From NCBI RefSeq assembly GCF_020711235.1, contig NZ_JAJFAV010000003.1:310001-374000 (forward strand): DNA of 64,000 nucleotides, given 5' to 3'. A program made the translations under genes and the position numbers. Each line of letters begins with the position of its first letter. Position 1 is the stretch's first letter. This DNA is from Hymenobacter sp. 15J16-1T3B. Its GTDB lineage: Bacteria > Bacteroidota > Bacteroidia > Cytophagales > Hymenobacteraceae. Below are positions 35,174-43,629 of the stretch, in pieces. The notes beneath the pieces were generated by a model that saw only the letters and a list, made by a program, of their open reading frames with translations, was not told the DNA's origin and ran no database searches.

Positions 35174-35674
35174 ACGTGAAGATGGTGTTTTTCGGCGGTA
35201 GCGCCGGCCTAGTGCGCCCCAAAGGCTAGTAGTGCTGCCACACATGGCCAGGCCATAGGTACCCATCTGGTCGTAGTCGGTGATGCGGTGGGTTGTGCCG
35301 TTGGCATACTCCACCGTGAGGTAGCAGGTCTGGTCGTCGGTCCATTCCACCGCGGGCGAGGGGCCGCCGAGCAGCACCAGCAGTTGTTCCGTTTCCACGT
35401 CGCGGCGGAGGCAGGTGCGGGCCCGCACTTGCAAGTCGTCCGTGCCGTCGTGGCTGAAATCGGTCCGCTGCCAGTGCCCGGGCGCAGCAGGTGACATCAA
35501 GGACTGCGCGCTGTCTGGCAAGGACGCGTTGACGGCCGCCAGTTCCGTTGTGGCCCACCGGCCCCGTCGCCGCAGATAGGCTTCAATGCTGCTGCTGTGG
35601 CGCAGCGTATCGACTTCACCCGCGGCGCGGGCAATCAGGGGCTGGCACAGCAGCAGGACAAGCAGCAGGCGCAT
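35174..35674 (-). CDS. Hypothetical secreted protein reading into the deacetylase (stop missing)
   Basis: The ATG at 35674 gives a signal peptide (MRLLLVLLLCQPLIARAAGE). The mature part has FSHDGTDDLQVRARTC and CYLTVEYANGTTHRITDYD, then GTYGLAMCGSTT. In this frame no stop occurs before the downstream deacetylase, so the 166 residues run directly into it. In the -1 frame the sequence ends normally (GHVWQHY, stop at 35226). A single-base indel near GTYGLA could explain this; related envelope proteins tend to end soon after a GT-(Y/F)-GL motif. The end of this gene is therefore uncertain. Confidence 0.5.
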
Positions 35675-35849
35675 GGCAACGGCGGTGGTCACGACGGAAG
35701 TGTGCCGGCTGGATGCCGCCCGGTGGGCTTTCCCATAAGCAGACCGGTGGCCAAGGCCAGGTAATAGAGCCGGGCGAAGTGCCTCCGCGGCAACACCGAA
35801 AATGCTTACTTGCTGGTACCTTTGGCTTTCTGATTTGCCGCCTCCGATT

Positions 35850-36362
35850 ATGCCGGCCTTATTTTCCGTGCTGCTATTCTGCCTGCTCAGCGGCCTGCTT
35901 GCCGGCTGCCGGCGCCCGTCCGCGGCGCAGCACCAGTTTACGGCGCCACCCGCGGCAGCAGCGCCCACGGCCAGCCGCCCCCAACTGGTATTTTTGACCT
36001 TCAAAGCAATAGCCAGCCCGAGCGGACCCGCCGTCATTACCCTGCTGGGCAGCACCGTGGCCGCCGGTGCGCCCAAGTCCGCCCCCGAAGACGCCCGCCA
36101 CGCCCCGCACTACCTGACGATAAGCCAGCTCGGGGCCCAGCGGCAGGTGTTGGCCGCCGCGGCCGTGGAGCACCCGTTGCGCCGCTCCGTGGAAACGGCC
36201 GGGGCCGACGGGGCGCTACAGCGCCAGGACGTGCGGCTGCCCGAAGCCGAGTTTTTCGTGCGCCTGGCGTTGGTTCCGCAAGCCACCGCGGTGCGGGTGG
36301 AGGAGGTTGTCGACCGGCAGCCCGTAGGGGCCACTGATTTTCCATTACCGACTCGTCCATGA
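35850..36362 (+). CDS. Small lipoprotein coupled to the M64 peptidase gene
   Basis: A 170-aa lipoprotein. The start at 35850 gives MPALFSVLLFCLLSGLLAGC, with lipidation at Cys20. The mature part is Ala/Pro-rich, then QLVFLTFKAIASPSGPAVIT and FFVRLALVPQATAVRVEEVV. No family is recognised. The stop TGA overlaps the ATG of the next gene (ATGA, 36359-36362), so the two are translationally coupled. A role as inhibitor, chaperone or surface partner of the downstream peptidase is only a guess. Confidence 0.7.
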   Translation: MPALFSVLLFCLLSGLLAGCRRPSAAQHQFTAPPAAAAPTASRPQLVFLTFKAIASPSGPAVITLLGSTVAAGAPKSAPEDARHAPHYLTISQLGAQRQVLAAAAVEHPLRRSVETAGADGALQRQDVRLPEAEFFVRLALVPQATAVRVEEVVDRQPVGATDFPLPTRP

Positions 36363-37765
36363 AAAAGCTCTATTCCCTGCTACTGCTGACCGGCTTGCTC
36401 TGGGGCCGCGCCGCCAGCGGCCAAACCACGTTCCAGGTGGATACCCTCATCAAAACCGGCCCGCTCGACCAGCGCGTCAACATTGTGTTTTTGAGCGACG
36501 GGTACCAGACCGCGCAACTGCCCCAGTTCGTCAACGACGTACGCGGGGTGGCGGCGGGCTTGTTTGCGCAGTCGCCCTTCCGCGAGTACCAGAACTACTT
36601 CAACGTTTTTGCCATTCGGGTGCCTTCGGTGGATGCCGGGGCCAAGCACCCGCGCACCGCCCCCGACTGCACCGCCATGCCCGCGGCCACGGTCAACAAC
36701 TACTTCGGCAGCTCATTCGACCAGAACAGCATTCACCGGCTGCTGGTGGCCACCCGCGCCAGCGCCGTGGCGGGCGTGCTCTCCACCCACTTCCCGCTCT
36801 ACGACCAGGCTTTCGTGCTCGTCAACACCACGGAATACGGCGGGGGCGGCAGCACGGCTTACGCCACGTTTTCCATCAACGCCAGCTCCCGCGAAACCTG
36901 CATCCACGAAATGGGCCACTCGTTTGCCAACCTGGCCGATGAGTATTGGGCCGGCCCCGGCTACGCCCGTGAGCGGGCCAATCAGACCGCCCAAACCGAC
37001 CCCACGCTGGTGCGCTGGGCGCCGTGGGTGGGCACCGGCAGCGTAGGCGTGTACCCCTTCGTGGAAAACCCGCTCTGGCAACGCCCGCACCAGAACTGCA
37101 AGATGCGCTACTTGGGCTCCCCCTTCTGCAACGTGTGCCGCGAAACCTTTGTGGAGCGCATTCACACGTTGGTGCCGCCGGTGCAGAGCTTCAGCCCGGC
37201 CAGCACCGCCCTCAGCGACCCCACGGCCGCAGTGCCCTTCGCCCTGACTCTGCTGGCGCCTTCGCCCAATACCTTGCGCGTGACCTGGCAGCGCGACGGC
37301 GCCCCCTTGGCCCGCAACACCAGCCAGGTAACCGTGCCGCTGACGGCCCTGAATACTGGTACGCACGTCATCCGGGCCGAAGTAACCGACACGACCGGTT
37401 TTTCGCGCGCCACCACGCACGCCGCCCAGCATACCTACGTTACGCAGTGGACCGTGACGAACACGGCCACCGGCACGCATCTGCAGGCCAGCTCGTTCGA
37501 GTACCAGCTCGAAACCTACCCCAACCCGGTCACCGATGCGCTCAACCTAAGCTACCGGCTCAGCCGCCCGGCCCCGGTGACGGTAACCGTACTCGATGAG
37601 GCTGGCCGCCGCGTGCGCACCGTGTTGCAGGAGCGGGCGGCCGCCGCGGGCACGCACCAGTGGCGCTTCACGGCCGCCGAGCTGGGCCTACGCCGGCCCG
37701 GCACCTACCGGCTGGTGCTCGACATCGACGGGGCCCGCGTCAGCCGGCCGCTCGTGAAAGAATAA
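36359..37765 (+). CDS. M64-family (IgA peptidase) metallopeptidase with T9SS sorting domain
   Basis: A 468-aa secreted zinc protease. Signal peptide MKKLYSLLLLTGLLWGRAAS. The M64 domain carries VNIVFLSDGYQTAQL near the N-terminus and the zinc motif HEMGH (His183, Glu184, His187) with Asp194 in NLADEYW. The C-terminal ~85 residues (TYPNPVTDALNLSYRLS, LDEAGRRVRTVLQ, GTYRLVLDIDGARVSRPLV) are a T9SS type A sorting domain. M64 members include IgA-cleaving peptidases, but in an environmental bacterium a general protein substrate is more likely. It overlaps a lipoprotein gene by ATGA. Confidence 0.93.
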   Translation: MKKLYSLLLLTGLLWGRAASGQTTFQVDTLIKTGPLDQRVNIVFLSDGYQTAQLPQFVNDVRGVAAGLFAQSPFREYQNYFNVFAIRVPSVDAGAKHPRTAPDCTAMPAATVNNYFGSSFDQNSIHRLLVATRASAVAGVLSTHFPLYDQAFVLVNTTEYGGGGSTAYATFSINASSRETCIHEMGHSFANLADEYWAGPGYARERANQTAQTDPTLVRWAPWVGTGSVGVYPFVENPLWQRPHQNCKMRYLGSPFCNVCRETFVERIHTLVPPVQSFSPASTALSDPTAAVPFALTLLAPSPNTLRVTWQRDGAPLARNTSQVTVPLTALNTGTHVIRAEVTDTTGFSRATTHAAQHTYVTQWTVTNTATGTHLQASSFEYQLETYPNPVTDALNLSYRLSRPAPVTVTVLDEAGRRVRTVLQERAAAAGTHQWRFTAAELGLRRPGTYRLVLDIDGARVSRPLVKE

Positions 37766-37783
37766 GCACGCAATAAGCCCACA

Positions 37784-37820
37784 AAACGGCCCGCCCCGGT
37801 ACTGCCGGGGCGGGCCGTTT
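37784..37820. terminator. Bidirectional terminator
   Basis: A perfect 16-bp stem (37784-37799 with 37805-37820) carries AAA on the left and TTT on the right. It lies between the convergent M64 peptidase and OmpA genes, 19 and 14 bases from their stops. Confidence 0.85.
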
Positions 37821-37833
37821 GCTATTCCGGTGC

Positions 37834-38988
37834 CTACTTCACTTCCGCCACTTCCACCCGGCGGTTGCGGGCATCGGGCGAGGGGAAGAGCGGACGGGTG
37901 TCGCCGTAGCCGACGGTGCTCAGGCGCGCGGGCTCGATGCCGGCTTTCACCAGGTATGCTTTTACCGCTTCGGCGCGCTGCTCGCTGAGAAGCTGGTTTT
38001 TCTCCGACTCGCCCACACGGTCGGTGTGGCCGGCAATCTGCAGACGCAGGGCGGGGCGCTGGCGCAGCTCGGCGGCGAGCTGGTTCAGGGCCGGCAGGCC
38101 GTCGGCCAGCAGCTCGGCCGTGCCCAGCTTAAAGAGCACCGTGGGCAGTACCACCGGCTTTTCGGTCACCACGGGCGACGGAGCGGGCACCGGCTGCGGG
38201 GCAGGGGTAGGCCGGCGCCGGGCGGTGTCGAGCGGGGGAAGGGGCGGCTCGGTGGCGGGCGGGGCTGCGGCCACCGGCGGCGCGGCCGGTTTTGGGGCGG
38301 GCGCCGCGCCGCCGACCTTCACCGTGACGGGCACCACGGCGCTTTCTCGGGTGGGGTAGTAGCCCTGCGTGATGTAGAACGTGGTGGTTTTGCTAAGCTT
38401 GGTGCGGTACTCGTTGCCGCTGGCGAGGGGCTGCTTCAGCTCGGCGTCGGCGTACCAGCGCACCTGCCGGCCCGACACGCGGATGGTGGTGGAACTGCCC
38501 GCCGGCACCGTGGCGGCCGATTTCAGCTTGACGCGGTAGAGCGTGAAGTTGCCGTGGTTGCAGGTGCCGACGGGGTCGTAGGCGGCGCGGCCGGTCAGCT
38601 TTTCCTCCTGCGCGTCGTAGCTGAAGGTGATGAGGCCCTCGCACCAGTAGCTGCCGGGCGTGCGGCCCGTTTCGTTGAGCTTGCGCACCTGGTCGAGGCG
38701 CAGGCCGGTGGGCGTGCGCGTGGCCTGCACCTGAAACGTGACGGTGACGCCCGGCCGACCGCCCGCTTCCTGGTAAAGGATGCCGAAGAGGCTGCTGCCC
38801 TTGCCGTTCTGCATGCGCAGCAGCGCCGGCCAGGTGGAGCCCGGCTCGTCGGTGTCGGTTTCGACGCCCTGCCAGATGCCGGCCAGGGAAGCCGTTTGGG
38901 CCTGGGCCGGAGCGGCCAGCAGCAGCACGGCCAGGCTCGCCAAGCCGCCGAGGTAACGCACGAAAGGGAAATGCCGGGTAGGTTTCAT
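37834..38988 (-). CDS. OmpA-family protein
   Basis: A 384-aa envelope protein. The N-terminus is a signal peptide (MKPTRHFPFVRYLGGLASLA, then VLLLAAPAQAQ). An N-domain of about 230 residues with LAGIWQGVETDTDEPGSTWP and LLRMQNGKGSSLFGILYQ is not recognised by family. A Pro/Ala-rich linker leads to the OmpA-type peptidoglycan-binding domain (LQIAGHTDRVGESEKNQLLS, LSEQRAEAVKAYLVKAGI, GYGDTRPLF, NRRVEVAEV). It probably anchors the envelope to the cell wall. The unknown N-domain may bind a polymer or ligand. Confidence 0.9.
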   Translation of the reverse strand: MKPTRHFPFVRYLGGLASLAVLLLAAPAQAQTASLAGIWQGVETDTDEPGSTWPALLRMQNGKGSSLFGILYQEAGGRPGVTVTFQVQATRTPTGLRLDQVRKLNETGRTPGSYWCEGLITFSYDAQEEKLTGRAAYDPVGTCNHGNFTLYRVKLKSAATVPAGSSTTIRVSGRQVRWYADAELKQPLASGNEYRTKLSKTTTFYITQGYYPTRESAVVPVTVKVGGAAPAPKPAAPPVAAAPPATEPPLPPLDTARRRPTPAPQPVPAPSPVVTEKPVVLPTVLFKLGTAELLADGLPALNQLAAELRQRPALRLQIAGHTDRVGESEKNQLLSEQRAEAVKAYLVKAGIEPARLSTVGYGDTRPLFPSPDARNRRVEVAEVK

Positions 38989-39092
38989 AGACTAGCTGCC
39001 CCAACGTCGGCGGCGGGCCCAAAGTGCGCGCGCAGCGGCTGGGACGCCGAAATATCGGCGGCGAACGGGCTGGGCGCAAGTCGGCCCGGCAG

Positions 39093-41501
39093 CTAGTGGC
39101 CGGCGCGGCTTTCTTCGTCGGCGCTGCCGCGGGTGCGGCCGGTGTGGGTGCTGCCGCTGCCGAGCTTGCAGGTGAAGCTGAGCGAGAGGCGGCGGCTTTC
39201 CCACTGGTTGTTCCAGCTCATGCGGATGTTGTTGTAATCCATAATACTGCGGAAGCGGCTGGTGCCGAATACGTCGCTCAGGCGCAGGCTCAGCGTGGCC
39301 CGCTCGCGCCAGAGCAGCTTTTTGGCGCCCAGCGTCAGGTTGGCGTAGCTGCGGGTGTAGAAGAGGCCCTGCACGCTGGGCGAGCCGTAGCTGCCGTTCA
39401 CCAGCACTTGGTAGCCGCGCGGCAGCCGCACCGTGTGGTTGGAGGAGGCCGACAGGGCAAAGCGGCGCAGCTGCACCGGCTGGCCTTGCAGGCGCGAAGT
39501 CACGGCGTTGTAGCTGCCCTCCAGCTCGTTGTCCATGCCCCAGGCCGGGCTGACGTCGGTGTGCCCGCCCGAGGTGAGCGTGAGCGTGAGGGCCCGGTCC
39601 AGGTTTTGGCGCACGGTGGTCGTGACCTTGGTCTGGTCGTTCTGGTAGGCCACTTGGCTGACCACGTTGGTTTCGAGCAGGTAGCTCAGGCTCAGCACCT
39701 GAAAGTTGCGGTGGGCGTAGTTCAGCACCAGCGAGCGGGCCAAGGACGGGGCCAGAAACGGGTTGCCTTGCAAGGCGGTGTAGGCATCGGTGTAGGTCAC
39801 GAAGGGGTTCAGGCTCTGGTACGACGGCCGGCTGATGCGGCGCCCGGCCGAGAGGCCCAGCTGGTCGTGCTCCCCGATCTTGTAGCTGGCAAACAGCGTG
39901 GGAAAGAGCTGGAAGTAGTTGCGCACCACGCGCTGGCCGGTGGTGGCCGAGGCGCCCACCGAGTGCGTATGCTCGCCGCGCAGGCCGGCTTTCAGCTCCA
40001 GCCCGCGCCAGGTGGTGCCCAGGGTGGCGTAGCCGGCCGTGATGATTTCGTCGTAGCGAAACCGGTCGGTGCGCGGCGCGTCCAGCTGCCACTGCTCATC
40101 CAGCAGCTGCTCGAAGTTCAGGAAGCTGCACGTGGTTACCCAGCTGGTTTTGGCGCCGGCTTCAGCCCGCCAGCCCCCGGCCGCGGGGTGCACGTAGTCG
40201 GCCTTGAGCGCCCGGATGACGACGTCGGCGCCCTGGTCGCTGCGCTGCTGCCCGCCGAGCGCGCCCGCGGCGGCCGGCGCGCTGCTCGTAACCTGGTAGC
40301 TCTGGTCCATGCGGCTGCGGTACTGAATCAGGTCTGCGTCGGCGGTCAGCTCGCGGCCGGTGCTGTCGAGGGCCAGGCGGTAGTTCAGGTTCAGGGCCCG
40401 GTCGGTGCTGCGGCTGGCGGAGGGGTTGTAGAGCGACACGGTGCTGACGGGCCGCCCATCGGGCGCCGTGGCCATGGAAGTACCCGTCGAGAGGGCCGTG
40501 GTGCGGTCGAGGGCGCCGCGCACCTGCCCGCCCAGGGTCTGGCGCGGGCTCAGCGGCAGTTCGACCCCGGCGGCGTAGTTCAGGCCGTTGTAAACGGGGT
40601 GCCAGTACTTCTGCTGGGCAAAGGTGGTGTCGCGGATCTGGCGGCGGATATCGAGGTTGTTGAACGAGTTGGAGTGCGTCAGATCAACCCGCCCGAACGT
40701 GCGCAGCCGGCCGGCGTTGTAGGCCAGGTTCAGCCCGCCCGAGCCTTTCTCGTAGCGCCCGTAGCCGCCGGTGGCGGTAGCGGTGCCCGTCAGGCCCGGC
40801 CGCAGGCTGCGCCGGGTGCGCAGGTTGATGACGCCCGCCGTGCCGGCCGCGTCGAGCGAGGCGGGCGGGTTGGGCAGCAGCTCGATCTGGCTGATGGCCG
40901 AGGCGGGCAGCGACTTGAGGTAGTTGCTGAGCGCGGCCCCGCTCATGTAGGTTTGCTTGCCGTCGATGAGCACCAGCACGCTGCCGCTGCCGCGGTACTG
41001 CACTTGGTCGTCCTTGTCGAGCGTCACGCCCGGGGCCCGTCGCAGCACCTCCAGGGCGTTGTCGCCGGCGGTGTTGAGGCGGTCCACGTTCACCACGGTC
41101 CGGTCGGCGTGCTGCTCCAGCACCGGCGGGCGGCCCTCCACCACCACTTCGGCCAGGGCAGTGGTAGCGCTGGGCAGGCGCAGGGCGGGCAGCGTGAGCG
41201 GCTGGTCGGTGACCGTGAAGCCGTAGTGCTGCGGCCGGTAGCCCAGGAGCAGGGCCTTGAGGCAGTAGGGCCCGGCCGCCACCGTTTCGAAGCGGAAAGC
41301 GCCCTGCGCATCGGCTGTTTGCACGCTGGCGACGGACGAGTCAGGCAGGTGCAGCAGCACGGCGGTGGCAAAGGGCAGGGGCTGGCCGGCGGCGTCCTGC
41401 AAGGTGCCGTGCACCGGCGCCTGGGCCTGGGCCGCCGCGCCGAGGGCCAGCGAGGCAAGGAGAAGCAGACCGAAACGTGGCGGGAGTTGAGGCTGGTGCA
41501 T
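39093..41501 (-). CDS. Outer-membrane beta-barrel protein with TonB-plug-like domain
   Basis: An 802-aa outer-membrane protein. The ATG at 41501 gives a signal (MHQPQLPPRFGLLLLASLAL, then GAAAQAQ); an earlier TTG is less likely. After a CarboxypepD_reg-type domain (VHGTLQDAAGQPLPFATAVL) comes a plug (DNALEVLRRAPGVTLDKDDQ, VLVLIDGKQTYMSG) and a large beta-barrel rich in aromatic strands. The protein resembles the OMP_b-brl_3 family of Bacteroidota. No SusD partner is adjacent, so glycan uptake is not indicated. A histidine kinase/LytTR pair is divergently transcribed from the same intergenic region. Confidence 0.9.
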   Translation of the reverse strand: MHQPQLPPRFGLLLLASLALGAAAQAQAPVHGTLQDAAGQPLPFATAVLLHLPDSSVASVQTADAQGAFRFETVAAGPYCLKALLLGYRPQHYGFTVTDQPLTLPALRLPSATTALAEVVVEGRPPVLEQHADRTVVNVDRLNTAGDNALEVLRRAPGVTLDKDDQVQYRGSGSVLVLIDGKQTYMSGAALSNYLKSLPASAISQIELLPNPPASLDAAGTAGVINLRTRRSLRPGLTGTATATGGYGRYEKGSGGLNLAYNAGRLRTFGRVDLTHSNSFNNLDIRRQIRDTTFAQQKYWHPVYNGLNYAAGVELPLSPRQTLGGQVRGALDRTTALSTGTSMATAPDGRPVSTVSLYNPSASRSTDRALNLNYRLALDSTGRELTADADLIQYRSRMDQSYQVTSSAPAAAGALGGQQRSDQGADVVIRALKADYVHPAAGGWRAEAGAKTSWVTTCSFLNFEQLLDEQWQLDAPRTDRFRYDEIITAGYATLGTTWRGLELKAGLRGEHTHSVGASATTGQRVVRNYFQLFPTLFASYKIGEHDQLGLSAGRRISRPSYQSLNPFVTYTDAYTALQGNPFLAPSLARSLVLNYAHRNFQVLSLSYLLETNVVSQVAYQNDQTKVTTTVRQNLDRALTLTLTSGGHTDVSPAWGMDNELEGSYNAVTSRLQGQPVQLRRFALSASSNHTVRLPRGYQVLVNGSYGSPSVQGLFYTRSYANLTLGAKKLLWRERATLSLRLSDVFGTSRFRSIMDYNNIRMSWNNQWESRRLSLSFTCKLGSGSTHTGRTRGSADEESRAGH

Positions 41502-41700
41502 GGCAGGGGGCGTTTGGGCGGTTGGGTGGCTCAAAAGTGCCGGGCCCGGCGCGGCGCCGAAAAAAGATTATCCCACCGGCCCCAAATGCGGGGTAACTTC
41601 CGCCGCCCGCCCCGCGCCGGCCTCACCCGGCCGCCCGGCCCACTGACCCGGCCAAACCGCCCACTCACGTAAAAAATGCCGGCTCCAGCTGCGCAGCGGA

Positions 41701-41708
41701 TAGTTTTG
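41701..41708 (+). promoter_or_regulatory. Putative -7 box TAGTTTTG of the sensor kinase operon
   Basis: A perfect TAnnTTTG match 24 bases before the kinase ATG at 41732. No TTTG -33 partner is obvious. Confidence 0.45.
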
Positions 41709-41731
41709 GGCTTCACCGTTTTGCCTGCGCC

Positions 41732-42847
41732 ATGTCCTCGTTGCCCCTCAAATCCGCGTTGCGCTGGCACGTGCTGCTGTGGCTGGCCTACGCTGGCTAC
41801 GTGCTGCTCGGCGCCTGGCTGCTCTTCGAGCCCCGGCCCGGGGGCACTGCGCTGAGCACCAAGCTGTGGCTGCAGGCATCGTTTCTGACGGCCCGCATGG
41901 TGACGTTTTACTGCTGCTACCTGCTGGTGTACCCGCGCTGGCTGCACCTGGGGCGGGTGCCCCAGCTGGTGCTGGGCCTGCTCGGGGCCGTGCTGGTGTT
42001 TGCCGGCACCCGGGCGCTGCTCGAAGAGGCGCTGTACCCGGCCGTGCTCGGTTTTCGCAACTACGGTCCCGATACCACGGGGCTCTACTACCTGCTCGAC
42101 AATACCTACTACGCCGTGCTGCCGCTGGCTCTGAGCGCCCTGGTGTGGACCACCGAAACCACCCTGCGCCGGGAGCGGGAAACCCGTCAGCTCACGGCCG
42201 AAAAGCGCGCCGCCGAGGCAGCCTTCCTCAAAACGCAGATCAACCCGCACTTTCTCTACAACACGCTCAACATGCTCTTCGGCAGGGCCTACGCCGCCGA
42301 CAAGGAGCTGGCCAGTGCCCTGATGAAACTCTCGGAGCTGATGCGCTACATGCTGCGCGACACGCCCGACGGCCGCGTGGAACTGGCCCAGGAAATCGAC
42401 TACCTGGACAATTTCCTGGCCCTGCACCGCCTGCGCTTCTCGGGCCGCCTCAACGCGGAGCTTACCGTAGAAGGCGACCCGGCCGGCCACCGCGTGGCCC
42501 CGCTGCTGCTGATTCCCTTCGTGGAAAACGCCTTCAAGCACGGCGTGCTCGACGACCCGGCGGCCCCCGTGCGCCTGCACCTGCGCCTGCAGCCCGGCCG
42601 GGTGGAATTCACGGTGCGCAACCGCCGCCACGATTACCAATCCGATGCCACCAGCGGCATCGGCCTGAGCAACCTGCGCCGCCGCTTGCAGCTGCTCTAC
42701 CCCGGCCAGCACGAGCTGCAAACCGGCCCCGAAGGCGCCGAGTTTCAGGCCCGCCTGCTCGTGTACGACGAGGCCGCGCCCACCGTGCCGGCCGCCGCGG
42801 CTGCGCCCGCGGCCCAGCCGCTGGCACCGGCCCCCGCCACCGCCTAG
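41732..42847 (+). CDS. LytS-type sensor histidine kinase
   Basis: A 371-aa inner-membrane kinase. Four membrane helices are visible in the N-half (for example VLLWLAYAGYVLLGAWLLF and LVLGLLGAVLVFAGTRALL). The His_kinase domain carries KTQINPHFLYNTLNMLF with phosphoaccepting His173, followed by an HATPase_c-like end (LLIPFVENAFKHGV, SGIGLSNLRRRLQLLYPG). The response regulator follows 11 bases downstream, so the two form an operon. No extracellular sensor domain is present; the signal is unknown. The target may include the divergent outer-membrane barrel gene. Confidence 0.92.
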   Translation: MSSLPLKSALRWHVLLWLAYAGYVLLGAWLLFEPRPGGTALSTKLWLQASFLTARMVTFYCCYLLVYPRWLHLGRVPQLVLGLLGAVLVFAGTRALLEEALYPAVLGFRNYGPDTTGLYYLLDNTYYAVLPLALSALVWTTETTLRRERETRQLTAEKRAAEAAFLKTQINPHFLYNTLNMLFGRAYAADKELASALMKLSELMRYMLRDTPDGRVELAQEIDYLDNFLALHRLRFSGRLNAELTVEGDPAGHRVAPLLLIPFVENAFKHGVLDDPAAPVRLHLRLQPGRVEFTVRNRRHDYQSDATSGIGLSNLRRRLQLLYPGQHELQTGPEGAEFQARLLVYDEAAPTVPAAAAAPAAQPLAPAPATA

Positions 42848-42858
42848 CTTTGCCGCCC

Positions 42859-43620
42859 ATGATTCGCTGCGTAGTTATCGACGACGAGCCGCCGGCTCTG
42901 GCTATTCTGGCCGACTACATCGGGCAGGTGCCGTTTCTGAAGCTGGCTGGTACCACCACCGACCCTATCGAGGGCCTGACCTGGGTGCAGCAGGGCCGCG
43001 CCGACCTCGTCTTCCTCGACATTCAGATGCCGCGCCTCACCGGCCTGCAGTTTCTGCGCCTGGCCGGCCCGCGCTGCCGCGTCATCCTCACCACGGCGTA
43101 CCCCGAGTATGCCCTCGACGGTTTCGAAAACGACGTGGTGGATTACCTGCTCAAGCCCATCAGCTTCGAGCGGTTTTTGAAAGCCGCCCAGAAAGCCCTG
43201 GCGCTGCTGATGCCGGCGCCCGCCGCGGCCGCAGAGCTACCGGCGCCGCAGGTTCCTTCCGTGGCGCCAGCGGTACCTGCGGCGCCGGTGGCCGAATACC
43301 TGTTCGTGAAGGGCGACTCCAAAAACCGCTTTATACGCGTAGAGTACGCCGACATTCGCTACGTGGAAGGGCTCAACAACTACGTGGTGCTGCACCTCGC
43401 GGACCAGCGCCTCATTACCTACCAAACGCTCAAGGAGCTGACCGACACGCTGCCGCAGCCGCCGTTTCTGCGGGTGCACAAGTCCTTCATCGTCTCGCTC
43501 GACCACGTGCAGGCCATCGACGGGAACACGCTCTACGTGCACGACAAGATGATTCCCGTCAGCGACACCTACCGCGACGCCCTCTACCAGCTCGTGCGCG
43601 GCGGCCGGGGCGGGCGGTAG
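42859..43620 (+). CDS. LytTR-family response regulator
   Basis: A 253-aa DNA-binding regulator. The receiver domain has Asp8-Asp9, phosphoacceptor Asp54 (LVFLDIQMPRLTG) and a Lys in VDYLLKPISFERF. An Ala/Pro-rich linker (about residues 120-145) joins the C-terminal LytTR domain (FIRVEYADIRYVEGLNNYV, FLRVHKSFIVSLDHVQAI). It pairs with the upstream LytS-type kinase. LytTR regulators bind direct repeats upstream of target genes; no match was identified with confidence. Confidence 0.93.
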   Translation: MIRCVVIDDEPPALAILADYIGQVPFLKLAGTTTDPIEGLTWVQQGRADLVFLDIQMPRLTGLQFLRLAGPRCRVILTTAYPEYALDGFENDVVDYLLKPISFERFLKAAQKALALLMPAPAAAAELPAPQVPSVAPAVPAAPVAEYLFVKGDSKNRFIRVEYADIRYVEGLNNYVVLHLADQRLITYQTLKELTDTLPQPPFLRVHKSFIVSLDHVQAIDGNTLYVHDKMIPVSDTYRDALYQLVRGGRGGR

Positions 43621-43629
43621 CCGGCCGGC

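Noticed and set aside
35675-36076. N-terminal extension of the hypothetical/deacetylase frame to 36076
   Set aside because: It overlaps the opposite-strand lipoprotein gene at 35850 and has no start or signal features of its own.
41562-41587. Promoter of the outer-membrane barrel gene (TAATCTTTT with TTTG upstream)
   Set aside because: The spacing of 13 bases between the boxes is too short for the Bacteroidota consensus.
39024-41672. An 882-codon open frame on the + strand antisense to the outer-membrane barrel gene
   Set aside because: Long antisense frames are expected in GC-rich coding DNA. Its composition (runs of Gly, Arg, Ala, His and Gln) is not protein-like, and the - strand frame has clear domains.
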